Source of the DNA: Paenibacillus sp. DCT19
GTDB lineage: Bacteria; Bacillota; Bacilli; Paenibacillales; Paenibacillaceae
Assembly: GCF_003268635.1 (NCBI RefSeq)
Contig: NZ_CP029639.1
Coordinates: 5,157,501-5,221,500 of the forward strand
Direction: 5' to 3'
DNA: 64,000 bases
In this document: positions 40,735-49,501 of the stretch, piece by piece
How positions within the stretch are numbered: position 1 is the stretch's first letter
How the letters are laid out: the number at the start of each line of letters is the position of its first letter
Notes under the pieces: model-generated
Told to the model about the DNA's origin: nothing
What the model saw: only the letters and a program-made list of their open reading frames with translations
Database searches by the model: none
Made by a program: the position numbers and the translations under genes

Positions 40735-41598
40735 TTAACGGTGGATCAACTCTGGATTTCGCTCAAGAAGTCCGGTGCCGAAAATGTCTCTAAACGGTGA
40801 ATCTTCCATATGAATGTAGCCAATATAACAACCACATTTCTTCATGCTACAAGGACGGTCTGCCGCCAAAGCTTCTAAACCATCGCGATACAAATGTCCA
40901 ATGATCCGGCGATCTTTGTAACATCTCTTTACATGTCCTGACCCTTGCACATAAAACACATTAGAACCAGCCGCACAACGCTTGCCCAAGCTGTCATAAT
41001 CCTGCAGATTACCTTCAAAAAGCGGGTCAATCTGCCGCAAAAACTGAATTTCCTCTGGGGTGTAATACTTGGGGCGATCCTTGAAGGCATTGACCCACAT
41101 ATACACATCGCTCGGTAGATGCTCCCTCATCGATTGAATAGCAGGGAAGGCGCTACGTAATCCCACCGTGCCTACACTGAATCCAATGCTCATTTCTCGC
41201 AAAGTCATACACTGTTTCACAAAGGAAGACTCTTTCGTTTCACGCGGATGATATGTTGCCCAGAATGCCGCTTTGTGCTTGTTAAGTTCTCGAGCCCAAT
41301 CCAGTTTGACAGATAGATTGGTCTGCACAGCAATTTTATCTACATGAGGCATATGGGATAGCTCTACCATCGCTTCACGGTACCAACGCCGAACCAATGC
41401 TTCTCCATACGGATTAAAGAAAATGGAAAATTGGTCTCCTGTACCCTCCTGTTCTCTCACCCAGTTTACAAATTGACGTAGTTGCTGTTCGTCCAGCGCC
41501 AGCGTCTCTTTGGAATCTACCGTTTTACTGAACGGACAATAGGGGCAGTCGTAGTTACAAGATGACAGCTTGCCGCGATAATATAAGGTGGCTCTCAT
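40735..41598 (-). CDS. STM4011-family radical SAM protein
   Basis: 287 residues. Radical SAM cluster motif C14-x3-C18-x2-C21 (CNYDCPYC), preceded by LYYRGKLSSC. The C-terminal part has RCAAGSN...GSGHVKRCY and PCSMKKCGC, i.e. a G-x4-C followed by grouped cysteines, like a shortened SPASM/twitch domain that would hold an auxiliary cluster. I recognise it as the STM4011 type, always found with STM4012-STM4015 relatives. ATG overlaps the stop codon of the upstream gene as ATGA, so it is translationally coupled and last in the operon. No pathway is known to me; SPASM-type enzymes usually modify peptides or proteins. Confidence 0.85.
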   Translation of the reverse strand: MRATLYYRGKLSSCNYDCPYCPFSKTVDSKETLALDEQQLRQFVNWVREQEGTGDQFSIFFNPYGEALVRRWYREAMVELSHMPHVDKIAVQTNLSVKLDWARELNKHKAAFWATYHPRETKESSFVKQCMTLREMSIGFSVGTVGLRSAFPAIQSMREHLPSDVYMWVNAFKDRPKYYTPEEIQFLRQIDPLFEGNLQDYDSLGKRCAAGSNVFYVQGSGHVKRCYKDRRIIGHLYRDGLEALAADRPCSMKKCGCYIGYIHMEDSPFRDIFGTGLLERNPELIHR

Positions 41599-42992
41599 GA
41601 GAATACAAACCCTTCCATTTGTTCACGGATTTCGGATGATATTAACCAATCTCCAATGGCATCCGAGTACCCTAGCCCTTCTTCTGTCAAACGTAAGAAT
41701 TCCACACCCATTTCCGTCTTAAGCTCCGCCATTCCTTCGGTCAGCAATTCACCAAGCCAGCTGTAATCGGACATCACATTTGTTCCAAATCGCTGATCAT
41801 AATCCTGTAACGCTAAGCCCTCTCGGTGAAGAAGCGCTTTGAGAATGAATCTCCGCTTCTGCTCCTCATGACTCAGCACAATCCCATAGTCAGCCACATC
41901 ATATCGCTCCGTAGCCACATAATCTGCTATGATGCTCTGCGTCGCTTTATAACTAACCCCGTACTTCGAAGCATAGTGCACTTCGCTTGTATATGAGCGA
42001 GCCCCGCAACCAAGTCCAACCATGCCTTCCTCCTGACAGCTATAAGGTAAAAGTACCTTCGCTCCCGTAGAGGATTGCTCCTTGGCAAATCTGCGCATGG
42101 AATACTGCACATATCCGCGATTCTTCAAGGTCTCCCGTGCCGCTCTGTATAGCTCCATCCGAATGTCCGGCCCCTGGCGCTCTATATCATCCGGTTTCAC
42201 AATCGTATTCTCTCGCGTATAAAGTGGATATATGAAAATCTCACCCGGTTCATATGCAAGGACACGTTCCAGCGAATACAGCCATGATTCAACGGTCTGT
42301 CCAGGTAGACCATAGATTAGATCCAGATTCAATAGTGGAAAATCATATTTTGTTAGCTTTTCGAGAGCTCGCTCCACTTCCTGCGGTTTCTGCGGGCGAT
42401 AGATCGCTGAAGCCTCTGCTTCAATGAAGCTCTGGATACCCATACTCACACGATCGACACTTCGCCCCTTCATAATGGCAAGCTTGGCATCTGTTACCGT
42501 ATCGGGAGATGTCTCTACTGAGATGGAGGCTTGTTGTGGGTTAAGACCCATCACATTTTCCGCAATATCAAACAGTCGATTTAACTGTACTTCGTTTAAT
42601 AACGTAGGTGTTCCTCCACCGATAGCAAAACGCGAATAGGGTCTACGCGAAGTGATTGGTGCCCATTGTTTCGCTTGACGCTCCAAGGCATCCACATAGC
42701 GCTCATGCGTATCATCTCTCCGATCTGGTAATGTAAACAGGTTGCAGAATCCACAACGTGCTGCACAAAACGGGATGTGCATATACAAAAAATAAGTATC
42801 TGTATTCTCACGTTCCCATAACGGTGCGAGTGGCATAGGTGGATCTAGCTCACGATAGGCTGTCTTATGAGGATAAGAGTACAAATACGAACGATACGGC
42901 GATGTAAGGACTTCTCTAAGACTTGTAGCTGTATTGGACGACCCGGACTTTACGGAATGACCTGTTGTCATTGTGTAATCTTGACGATTCAT
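41595..42992 (-). CDS. STM4012-family radical SAM protein (HemN/HemW-like)
   Basis: 465 residues. HemN-type cluster motif C76-x3-C80-x2-C83 within YMHIPFCAARCGFCNLF, the GGGTPT SAM-binding segment near 125, ETSPDTV, GIQSF and NLDLIYGLPGQT, all shared with HemN/HemW. It carries a C-terminal helical domain like HemN but the N-terminal 60 residues (SLREVLTSPYRSYLYSYPHKTAYR) are specific to the STM4012 group. So it is a HemN-fold enzyme on an unknown substrate, not coproporphyrinogen oxidase. ATG follows AGGAGG. It is 73 bases after the hydrolase gene, with a strong hairpin in the gap. Confidence 0.87.
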   Translation of the reverse strand: MNRQDYTMTTGHSVKSGSSNTATSLREVLTSPYRSYLYSYPHKTAYRELDPPMPLAPLWERENTDTYFLYMHIPFCAARCGFCNLFTLPDRRDDTHERYVDALERQAKQWAPITSRRPYSRFAIGGGTPTLLNEVQLNRLFDIAENVMGLNPQQASISVETSPDTVTDAKLAIMKGRSVDRVSMGIQSFIEAEASAIYRPQKPQEVERALEKLTKYDFPLLNLDLIYGLPGQTVESWLYSLERVLAYEPGEIFIYPLYTRENTIVKPDDIERQGPDIRMELYRAARETLKNRGYVQYSMRRFAKEQSSTGAKVLLPYSCQEEGMVGLGCGARSYTSEVHYASKYGVSYKATQSIIADYVATERYDVADYGIVLSHEEQKRRFILKALLHREGLALQDYDQRFGTNVMSDYSWLGELLTEGMAELKTEMGVEFLRLTEEGLGYSDAIGDWLISSEIREQMEGFVFS

Positions 42993-43019
42993 CGGTTTCC
43001 TCCTATCTCCGGTTAATTT

Positions 43020-43047
43020 AAAGTACGACTACTGAAAGTCGTACTTT
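43020..43047. other. strong hairpin between STM4013-like and STM4012-like genes
   Basis: Perfect 11-bp stem AAAGTACGACT/AGTCGTACTTT with a six-base loop, inside the 73-base gap of the operon. On the minus strand it is followed by TTTAAATT, too weak for full termination. It could attenuate, or protect or process the mRNA so the radical SAM genes are made at a different level. Confidence 0.7.
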
Positions 43048-43065
43048 ATTGAATATTCACTATAT

Positions 43066-43851
43066 CTATAACACAAATTCACGATACGGCACGTTCCAGA
43101 CGACGTCATGTGCCAAGCGATGTCCTTGATAGCCATCCTCACCATATGCGGTTCCATGATCGGAAAACGCGAGGCAAAATGTCGGCCTAGAACGTTCTCT
43201 CATCGCTTCAAATAACGGTCCGAGCGCTTGATCGACATAACGTAGCGCAGCTCGCTGCGTCTCAATGGAGTCTTCTCTGGCTCCCTCTACAAAATACCGA
43301 TTCGGACCATGAATAGCCGAGACATTCAGGAATAGAAACAGCTTCTCCTCCGGAGGAATTTGCTTGAGCAGTTTCAATGCATGCTGCACCTGATTCTCGG
43401 TTGAACGGGGGTTCGTCACTCCAAAGTTCATACGCCAATAGCTCTGCTGGAAATAACCTGGAAGCACTTTGGCAAGCGGGTTTTTCTTTGTAAAAAAAAT
43501 AACACCGCCAATGCATACTGTGCGATATCCCTCAGCCGCAAGCCCAGACACGATATCGGGCGTGTCGAATAGCCACGTATGAGGATGAGTCTTCAATCCC
43601 GTATTCCGGGAATGAAACAACCGCACATGAGAAGCTTTGTCCGTATTGGCAGGCGTTGGCATAAAGCCACCAAAAAAAGCATGGTGTGCCGCATAAGTGA
43701 AGCTGCCGGGCGTATGCCGTTTCTCCCATGAACCTGTGCCGCACAAGTTGGGACAATTCGATTCTTCCAATTTGGCCACGTCATACCTCAACGTATCGAG
43801 CGTAATCATTAATAGATCATGAGAGCCCACGATGGTGTTCATATCAGGCAT
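43066..43851 (-). CDS. STM4013/SEN3800-family hydrolase (alkaline phosphatase superfamily)
   Basis: 261 residues. N-terminal metal-site sequence LLMITLDTLRYD (Asp19, Asp24), TPGSFTYAAHHAFFGGF where the nucleophile would lie, and a C-terminal FSDHGTAYGEDGYQGHR with further metal ligands; this is the sulfatase/phosphatase superfamily in a short version. ATG at 43851 has AAAGGAG ten bases upstream; its first bases overlap the end of the ATP-grasp gene by eight. Family members remove or transfer phosphate or sulfate groups; the substrate is unknown. Confidence 0.85.
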   Translation of the reverse strand: MPDMNTIVGSHDLLMITLDTLRYDVAKLEESNCPNLCGTGSWEKRHTPGSFTYAAHHAFFGGFMPTPANTDKASHVRLFHSRNTGLKTHPHTWLFDTPDIVSGLAAEGYRTVCIGGVIFFTKKNPLAKVLPGYFQQSYWRMNFGVTNPRSTENQVQHALKLLKQIPPEEKLFLFLNVSAIHGPNRYFVEGAREDSIETQRAALRYVDQALGPLFEAMRERSRPTFCLAFSDHGTAYGEDGYQGHRLAHDVVWNVPYREFVL

Positions 43852-45082
43852 AGTAGTCGGGCTCCTTTCGTAAAAGTTCCATTTGCCAATCATATGTACC
43901 CAGCCCATGATGCTGTACCCGATATAAGAGATCCCCAAACGGGTTAACATCCAGAACGTAAGCACGTGGTTCAGTTCCACTGAGCATGACATCGATTCCC
44001 GCAGACCATGAGTTCGGAAATGCAGACAGTGCCGCTTGGGCAGCGTTCTGAATTAATAACATCTGTTCATCCTTCAATCCTGCCTCTGTAGGCAGCAGAC
44101 GATCATTCCTTAAATGAAGGTTCGTGATCGGTGTCTTGCTTAGACGAACGATTGCGTGACCCACCTGTCCACCAGCGACAAGCTGACGAACATCAAATAC
44201 ACGTGAGCCAATGGTTGATTTCGCCATCCAGCGTTCAATCTGTGCTCCTTCCGCACATAACCAGTCCAAAAGAATTCTAATCTCTTCCGTACGGGTATAT
44301 CTGCGCATGCTACCTTCATTATAAAAAATCACTTCTGCCCCATTCCGCTCCATTCCCACAGTTGTTATAGCAATCTCAGCACCCGTTCGTGGATTGAACT
44401 GATATGCTACTACACCGGAAGCGCCTGAGCCACAAGCGAGTTTAACAAATATACGGTGCATCCCTTCAGACTTCATAGCCGTACGTAACTCGCCATAACT
44501 CCGAATCGGAACATCAGCTTGAAGCGAAGGCGGTACGGTTATACCGTTAGCAGACAACTGCTGCTGGCAGCGCCTTTTATCAAACATGGTTATGATGTCT
44601 GTAGGATGATTTAGAAAGCGAGCAGATGGGAAGAATTGCTGAACTTCCTTGTCTATTCGTTCCAAACACGCCTTCCAGCCGTCAAACCATTGAGCAGGTG
44701 CGTAGATCCGCCCCCATTCCTGCTCTAGCAACAACGCCTGTTCCTGCGGAACCATCATACGGTGATCTTCCTGATGAAGCGCCGAGTATACGCTCGCACC
44801 CAGAGACAAGAGTTCACGTTCCACATTCCAGTTCTCGCCCGGTGCATCCATTCGTATGAAGAATGAATAATCGTCAGCATCTTCTTGGCCTACACCTTGT
44901 GAGATCACTTCTGAGACTGCATCCCTGAGTGTCCGTCCTTGCCTCCACGTATGTAGCAAATCAATATAGGACAATACCATTGCAGGTTTCAACCCTTGCC
45001 TCAATCTCGCTTGCTGCAAAGCAAATGTACGCCGATTATCCGGATTCCCAATAAGCAGAAAAGGTCGTTCTTGATCGCTCAC
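43844..45082 (-). CDS. STM4014-family ATP-grasp protein
   Basis: 412 residues. The C-terminal half has ATP-grasp features: IFVKLACGSGASGVVAY (about 232-248, ATP-binding lysine and glycine loop) and the Mg-binding end GIDVML...YVLDVNPFGDLL (about 372-396) with Asp and Asn. The N-terminal half is unique to the family. ATP-grasp enzymes make acyl-phosphate intermediates and join them to amines or thiols, so a ligase step is likely. Starts 2 bases after the LRR gene stop and overlaps the hydrolase gene by eight bases. No recognised product. Confidence 0.84.
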   Translation of the reverse strand: MSDQERPFLLIGNPDNRRTFALQQARLRQGLKPAMVLSYIDLLHTWRQGRTLRDAVSEVISQGVGQEDADDYSFFIRMDAPGENWNVERELLSLGASVYSALHQEDHRMMVPQEQALLLEQEWGRIYAPAQWFDGWKACLERIDKEVQQFFPSARFLNHPTDIITMFDKRRCQQQLSANGITVPPSLQADVPIRSYGELRTAMKSEGMHRIFVKLACGSGASGVVAYQFNPRTGAEIAITTVGMERNGAEVIFYNEGSMRRYTRTEEIRILLDWLCAEGAQIERWMAKSTIGSRVFDVRQLVAGGQVGHAIVRLSKTPITNLHLRNDRLLPTEAGLKDEQMLLIQNAAQAALSAFPNSWSAGIDVMLSGTEPRAYVLDVNPFGDLLYRVQHHGLGTYDWQMELLRKEPDYYA

Positions 45083-45084
45083 CT

Positions 45085-45927
45085 TTATTCCGTCAAGGAC
45101 GGATACCGCCAGTCATCCTCATCACTTTGCTGCTGATCACTCACATCGACAGAGATCCCCGAACGTTTCCATTGAATGAGCATTTCGTCGGTCATGTAGT
45201 GATAGCTCAGATCCAGATGCTTTAATTTTTTGATCTTGTCGCTAGCTAGAAGAGCCTCAGCCCCTGCATCAGATAAAGTGCCCTGGGAGAGATCCAACAC
45301 TTCAAGTTGATCCAGAATAGGAGCCTCAGCAATTGCCTGTGCGATCTCATCCTGAATTTCACTATCTTTCAGACCCAGATACACGAGTTTCGGGAATCTT
45401 CCCTGTTCAAACAGCGGGCTTACATCCTCTAATGAACCATCGAAGCCATAATCTTCGACACCTAAATATAACTCCAGCTTCCGTAGCTCAGGTAAATTGG
45501 CATGAGTAACGGAGGATATTACTTTTTTCGGTAAGCCCCCACAAATAATCACCAGTTCTTCTAGGTTTGCATGCTCCAACGGTTCCAGACTAAGGTCATT
45601 ACTTCCTTTAATCCAGAACGATTTTAATTGAGGAAACGTTCTTAATAATGGCGTTAGATCTGTTTGGATAATCCAAGATACTTCACACTCTTCGAAACCC
45701 ATATCCCCGATAAACAATTTCTTCAGCGACGGAAAATTCGGAGCCAGCTCAACAAGCTTAGCTATGAAACCATCAGGTGAAGTCTCGTAGGCTTGTCCCC
45801 AATCTCCAATGACCAAACTTTCGAGTGTGCGACTTTCCGGTTTAGCGGCAAGTTCTTCAAGTAAATTCTCAATTCGAATTCCATTCTCATAGTCATCATA
45901 AGATACTGTAAGCTTCACTTCCTGCAT
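45085..45927 (-). CDS. STM4015-family leucine-rich repeat protein
   Basis: 280 residues built of about eight leucine-rich repeats (LESLVIGDWG, LKKLFIGDMGF, LEELVIICGG, LVYLGLKDSEIQD, LEVLDLSQGTLSDAG, LKHLDLSYHYMTDE and others). No signal peptide or membrane segment, so it is cytoplasmic and likely a protein-binding scaffold. The ATG at 45927 follows GGAGGGG; the frame is open upstream to about 46080 but without an RBS and with sequence unlike the family. First gene of the operon; its start is close to a small unassigned frame. It is the family member that could bind a peptide or protein substrate for the radical SAM enzymes. Confidence 0.83.
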   Translation of the reverse strand: MQEVKLTVSYDDYENGIRIENLLEELAAKPESRTLESLVIGDWGQAYETSPDGFIAKLVELAPNFPSLKKLFIGDMGFEECEVSWIIQTDLTPLLRTFPQLKSFWIKGSNDLSLEPLEHANLEELVIICGGLPKKVISSVTHANLPELRKLELYLGVEDYGFDGSLEDVSPLFEQGRFPKLVYLGLKDSEIQDEIAQAIAEAPILDQLEVLDLSQGTLSDAGAEALLASDKIKKLKHLDLSYHYMTDEMLIQWKRSGISVDVSDQQQSDEDDWRYPSLTE

Positions 45928-45950
45928 AAGCCAATCCCCTCCGTTTGAGT

Positions 45951-46064
45951 TCAATAATTGGTCGTTATCTTGAATGTTACCCCATCCCGTATGAAGCTTG
46001 CAACTTCTTCCAACTCTAGTCCCAACTCGATTCTCAAACGTGCAAAACTCCAATTGGTGATCAT
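45951..46064 (-). other. small open frame (37 codons) in front of the STM4015-like gene
   Basis: ATG at 46064 to TGA at 45951, reading MITNWSFARLRIELGLELEE then VASFIRDGVTFKITTNY. No clear ribosome binding site (only a weak GAG upstream). The composition looks protein-like but a chance frame cannot be excluded. Listed because it sits in the leader of the operon. Confidence 0.25.
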
Positions 46065-46096
46065 AGGTATAAGAACTCACGTTCTCATCAAAAGCA

Positions 46097-46158
46097 CAAA
46101 AAAAGCACGAATAGCAGAATGGTCATTGCATAAAATGACGTGTCCTACTATTCATGCG
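46097..46158 (-). terminator. intrinsic terminator after rdgB
   Basis: Minus-strand long imperfect stem (GCATGAATAG with CTATTCGTGC, inner GTCATT/AATGAC) ending in seven T, directly after the rdgB stop. Confidence 0.75.
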
Positions 46159-46164
46159 ATTTCT

Positions 46165-46787
46165 TTAATTCGCCAGTCTGGAAACGAGTGCTCTAAGTGC
46201 ATGGCCGCGGTGACTGATGGCTTGTTTCTGTTCAAGTGTCAATTCAGCCATAGTCATCTCGTACTCAGGCACATAGAAAAGTGGATCATATCCAAAGCCA
46301 CCAGCACCTGCTGCTTCAGCCATAATCCAGCCTTCCGCAGTGCCTTCCGCCTCAAACTTATCTCCGGTTGCTGGATCATACAACACCAACGCACAGACAA
46401 AGCGTGCCGGACTAAGCAACGGTTGCTCTGTATCTTCCCAGATTTCAACGTTTCAAGCGCATCCAGCAATTTAGCATTGTTCTGCTCATCCGTTGCCCCT
46501 TCACCTGCATATCTTGCTGAATATACTCCTGGATCTCCGTCTAATAGATCAACGCATAACCCGGAATCGTCAGCGAGTACCGGAAGACCAAGCGCATCAC
46601 CTACGGTTTTGGCTTTCTTCCACGCGTTCTCCGCAAACGTTACGCCATCCTCAACGACATCTGGTAGTTCAGGATAATCAAACATACTCTTGACCTCTTT
46701 GCCAAGGGGAGCAAAGGCATGAGCGAACTCCCTTACTTTCCCTTGATTACGAGTAGCAACAATGATAATGGAACTATCCAAGCTCAT
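46165..46787 (-). CDS. rdgB: XTP/dITP diphosphatase RdgB (HAM1), split by a one-base deletion
   Basis: Hydrolyses non-canonical purine triphosphates (dITP, XTP). The first frame holds IIVATRNQGKVREF (N terminus), ADDSGLCVDLLDGDPGVYSARYAGEGATD and ends wrongly as KSGKIQSNRC. The second frame resumes DTEQPLLSPARFVCALVLYD and runs through GFGYDPLFYVPEY and SHRGHALRAL. One extra G at the CCC run (46437-46439, plus strand) gives SGEDTEQPLL and a 207-residue protein, the family length. ATG at 46787 lies two bases past the rph stop. Probably intact in the organism. Confidence 0.9.
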
Positions 46788-46789
46788 GC

Positions 46790-47548
46790 TTAAGCTTCCC
46801 CTAAGCCGCGTGCACCAATTTTGAGTGCGATCGGTCCAAGCACTTCTTTTTGCCGCTCAATCATTTCCAGGATCCCTTGCTCACCTAGTTCCAGCATCGT
46901 ATTCAATTCACGACGGTCGAACGGAGCTTCTTCACCTGTTCCCTGTAATTCTACGTACTTCCCGCTACCTGTCATGACCAAGTTCATATCAACTTTAGCT
47001 TTGGAGTCCTCATCATAATTCAGATCCAGCACAGGCTGTTCACCTACAACACCCACACTTACCGCTGCAATGAAGTCTGTGATTGGGAATACTTGCAGTT
47101 TGTGCTGTTGTGCAATTTTGTTTACAGCGAGCGCCAAAGCAACAAACGAACCGGTGATGGACGTTGTACGCGTGCCTCCATCTGCTTGGATCACATCACA
47201 ATCCAGCGTAATCGTGCGCTCACCAAGCGCCTGCAAATTAACAACCGAACGCAGTGCCCGGCCAATCAGACGCTGGATTTCCATCGTGCGTCCAGTCAAT
47301 TTACCGCGGTTAGCTTCACGTTGATTCCGAGTGTGTGTTGCACGTGGCAGCATGGAATATTCTGCTGTTACCCAGCCTTTTCCTTGCCCTTTCATAAAGG
47401 GAGGAACACGTTCCTCCACTGTAGCTGTACATATCACTTTGGTATCTCCGACTTCTATCAGTACAGAACCTTCGGCGTATTTATTCGTGTTAATTGTTAA
47501 ATTCATCGGCCGCAGCTGTTCGCTGTTTCGTCCGTTAGATCTCATCAT
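46790..47548 (-). CDS. rph: ribonuclease PH
   Basis: 252-residue phosphorolytic 3'-5' exoribonuclease of tRNA 3' ends. Seen: [18 protein letters not shown], the RNase PH signature [12 protein letters not shown] near residue 67, [18 protein letters not shown] with the phosphate site, and EVQGTGE-like [17 protein letters not shown] start at 47548 (or 47545) follows AGGAGG. Gene order gerM-rph-rdgB matches B. subtilis gerM-rph-ysnA. Length and motifs are standard. Confidence 0.97.
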   Translation of the reverse strand: MMRSNGRNSEQLRPMNLTINTNKYAEGSVLIEVGDTKVICTATVEERVPPFMKGQGKGWVTAEYSMLPRATHTRNQREANRGKLTGRTMEIQRLIGRALRSVVNLQALGERTITLDCDVIQADGGTRTTSITGSFVALALAVNKIAQQHKLQVFPITDFIAAVSVGVVGEQPVLDLNYDEDSKAKVDMNLVMTGSGKYVELQGTGEEAPFDRRELNTMLELGEQGILEMIERQKEVLGPIALKIGARGLGEA

Positions 47549-47721
47549 TTCTGCCTCCTACGACTTAAGCATCCTGTAATGTCGAGCTGTATCACACTTT
47601 CACTAATCTCTTTTATTTTACCAAAGAGTTCTTGCAAAAGCACCTATATCCGTTGAATGTTACTTCAACGTGTGCCGCTTCAAGGTTAAAAGGATTGTAA
47701 ATATGCTCATCCCTAGATTGC

Positions 47722-48777
47722 TTAAATCGGAATTTCATTGATATGCTCTGGCTTAGATACAGGCGCACTATAATCCTGATTATCATCACTCATGACGGTT
47801 TTTTGCCCATTCCATTCAATCTGCACTTTGGTATCTTTGCTTACCGTATTTTCTGCCGTAGTGAGCACCACGGATTGCAATAATTCACTTGGCACGATAT
47901 CACCCTCGGTAAACATATCATCCTTAAGTGCAACGGTTACTGTCCCATCTTCTGATGTTTTGACCGATTGCAGTTCCGTACCGCCCGTCATGACCTCTTC
48001 CAGCTCGCCGCCTTTTGCTGGGCCTTTGATCAGTTCGTTCAGTGCAGCTTGTACCCGGTCTCCCTCTGGAGTCACGAGACGTGTCACTGGAACGTAATAC
48101 TGAATTCCTGCTGGTGATGCGGCTGAGAAATAAACGGTGACCGGACTGCTGTTCGTAGTAAAGCTATCGCCCAGGTCGAGATTAATACCTACAGCCCGGT
48201 TCAACGGCTCTGGCAATGGCGTGCTGTTTACCGGCATTTGTGATAGCTTTTTGCCATCTACCCAGATCTGCACGTTCTCCACATCCGGTGTACCTGTCAA
48301 CGTCCATGTTACAGCCTCCAGCAATTTGCGCTCATCCTTGGCATCATACTTGGCAAAATTGCCAGAGAACTCAACCACCGCGAGCTTATCCTCTGCATGA
48401 ATAGTGACATTCTGCACGACAGTTCCCTGAGGAAGCACACCTTGGAACCCTTCAGGAAGCATCCCCGCATATGGGCCACCTGTGACTAATGTATCGAGTG
48501 CCGTTTTGGGACTACCTATATCCGTACCGGATGGAAGCGTCAGTGACACTGGAGCGAGTAATCCCTGCTGATTTTGCAAATAAACAGTAGTGAGCGGGAG
48601 TGTAGCCAATACACCATTTCCCTCAGCGGCTTGAATCATGGCAGCTTCTTGGATCGGCGGCGGTGGATCTACTGCTTCGGAAGACTGTGCATTAAACATA
48701 CTACAGCCAGACAACACCATTGGTATGCTCAGTAGTGCAGCTGCTGATGCTTTACGGAAATTACGGATCTTACTCAT
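47722..48777 (-). CDS. gerM: spore germination/sporulation lipoprotein GerM
   Basis: 351 residues. Lipoprotein signal with lipobox LSGC at about residues 22-25, so it is anchored outside the membrane. Two tandem GerMN domains (about 80-190 and 220-330), each with a VTV.YF or TLPLTTVYLQN start and ALNELIKGPAKG-type helix (ALDTLVTGGP in the first). In B. subtilis GerM is needed for spore germination and forespore engulfment complex function. ATG at 48777. A small hairpin (47651-47670) lies between it and rph but is not a clear terminator. Confidence 0.92.
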   Translation of the reverse strand: MSKIRNFRKASAAALLSIPMVLSGCSMFNAQSSEAVDPPPPIQEAAMIQAAEGNGVLATLPLTTVYLQNQQGLLAPVSLTLPSGTDIGSPKTALDTLVTGGPYAGMLPEGFQGVLPQGTVVQNVTIHAEDKLAVVEFSGNFAKYDAKDERKLLEAVTWTLTGTPDVENVQIWVDGKKLSQMPVNSTPLPEPLNRAVGINLDLGDSFTTNSSPVTVYFSAASPAGIQYYVPVTRLVTPEGDRVQAALNELIKGPAKGGELEEVMTGGTELQSVKTSEDGTVTVALKDDMFTEGDIVPSELLQSVVLTTAENTVSKDTKVQIEWNGQKTVMSDDNQDYSAPVSKPEHINEIPI

Positions 48778-48934
48778 GATCTCGTTCCCCTCATCATTTT
48801 TACAGTTTGTACTACCATGTATACGAGCCTTCGTTCAAAAAATAACTAAAAAATAATAAAGAAACCTGAAACGGTTAATAACGTATTAGGAGACAAGAAT
48901 AGTGGCATTGCTAACATCAGAGGAGGAATCGCCC

Positions 48935-49501
48935 ATGGAACATTCTGAGCAAGAAAAAATCCCTTATAGCCTCAATAGCCGCAAAGTCGCGGAGGCAACC
49001 CGGGAATGGCTACATAAACGGGGCGTTACGATCCTTGAGATCGCGGAACTCGTCATGTTTCTTCAGAAGAAATATTACCCAGACCTTACCATGGAAGAAT
49101 GTATTGAAAATGTGGAGATGGTGCTGAAGAAGCGTGAGGTTCAGAACGCTGTCCTGACAGGAATTCAACTCGACTTGCTGGCAGAGCAAGGTCAACTCCT
49201 TGCGCCTTTGCAAGATATGATCGAAAATGATGAGGGGCTGTATGGCGTCGATGAGATTCTCGCCTTTTCCATCGTGAATGTATACGGGAGCATTGGCTTT
49301 ACCAATTACGGGTATGTGGACAAGCTGAAGCCAGGGGTGCTTGAACGTCTAAACGATAAGAGCCAGGGCCCTGTGCACACGTTCCTTGACGACATTGTAG
49401 GTGCAATTGCATCCGCAGCAAGTAGCCGTATTGCCCATCGCAAACAATCCGAGCGCGAAGAAGAGCTTGGTGAGAAGCCCGTAAGCGATGATGCCATTTA
49501 A
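48935..49501 (+). CDS. phosphatidylglycerophosphatase A-like protein (YutG family)
   Basis: 188 residues. Matches the cytoplasmic PgpA/YutG family: RGVTILEIAELVMFLQKKYYPDLTMEECIENVEMVL, NDEGLYGVDEILAFSIVNVYG and VHTFLDDIVGAIASAASSRIAHR, the last with the conserved aspartate pair. PgpA removes phosphate from phosphatidylglycerophosphate; the soluble YutG type is less well assigned. ATG at 48935 with AGGAGG is preferred because relatives begin near YSLNSRKVAEAT; a GTG at 48902 with AGGAGA is a possible alternative adding eleven residues. A deleted repeat copy follows the stop. Confidence 0.88.
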   Translation: MEHSEQEKIPYSLNSRKVAEATREWLHKRGVTILEIAELVMFLQKKYYPDLTMEECIENVEMVLKKREVQNAVLTGIQLDLLAEQGQLLAPLQDMIENDEGLYGVDEILAFSIVNVYGSIGFTNYGYVDKLKPGVLERLNDKSQGPVHTFLDDIVGAIASAASSRIAHRKQSEREEELGEKPVSDDAI

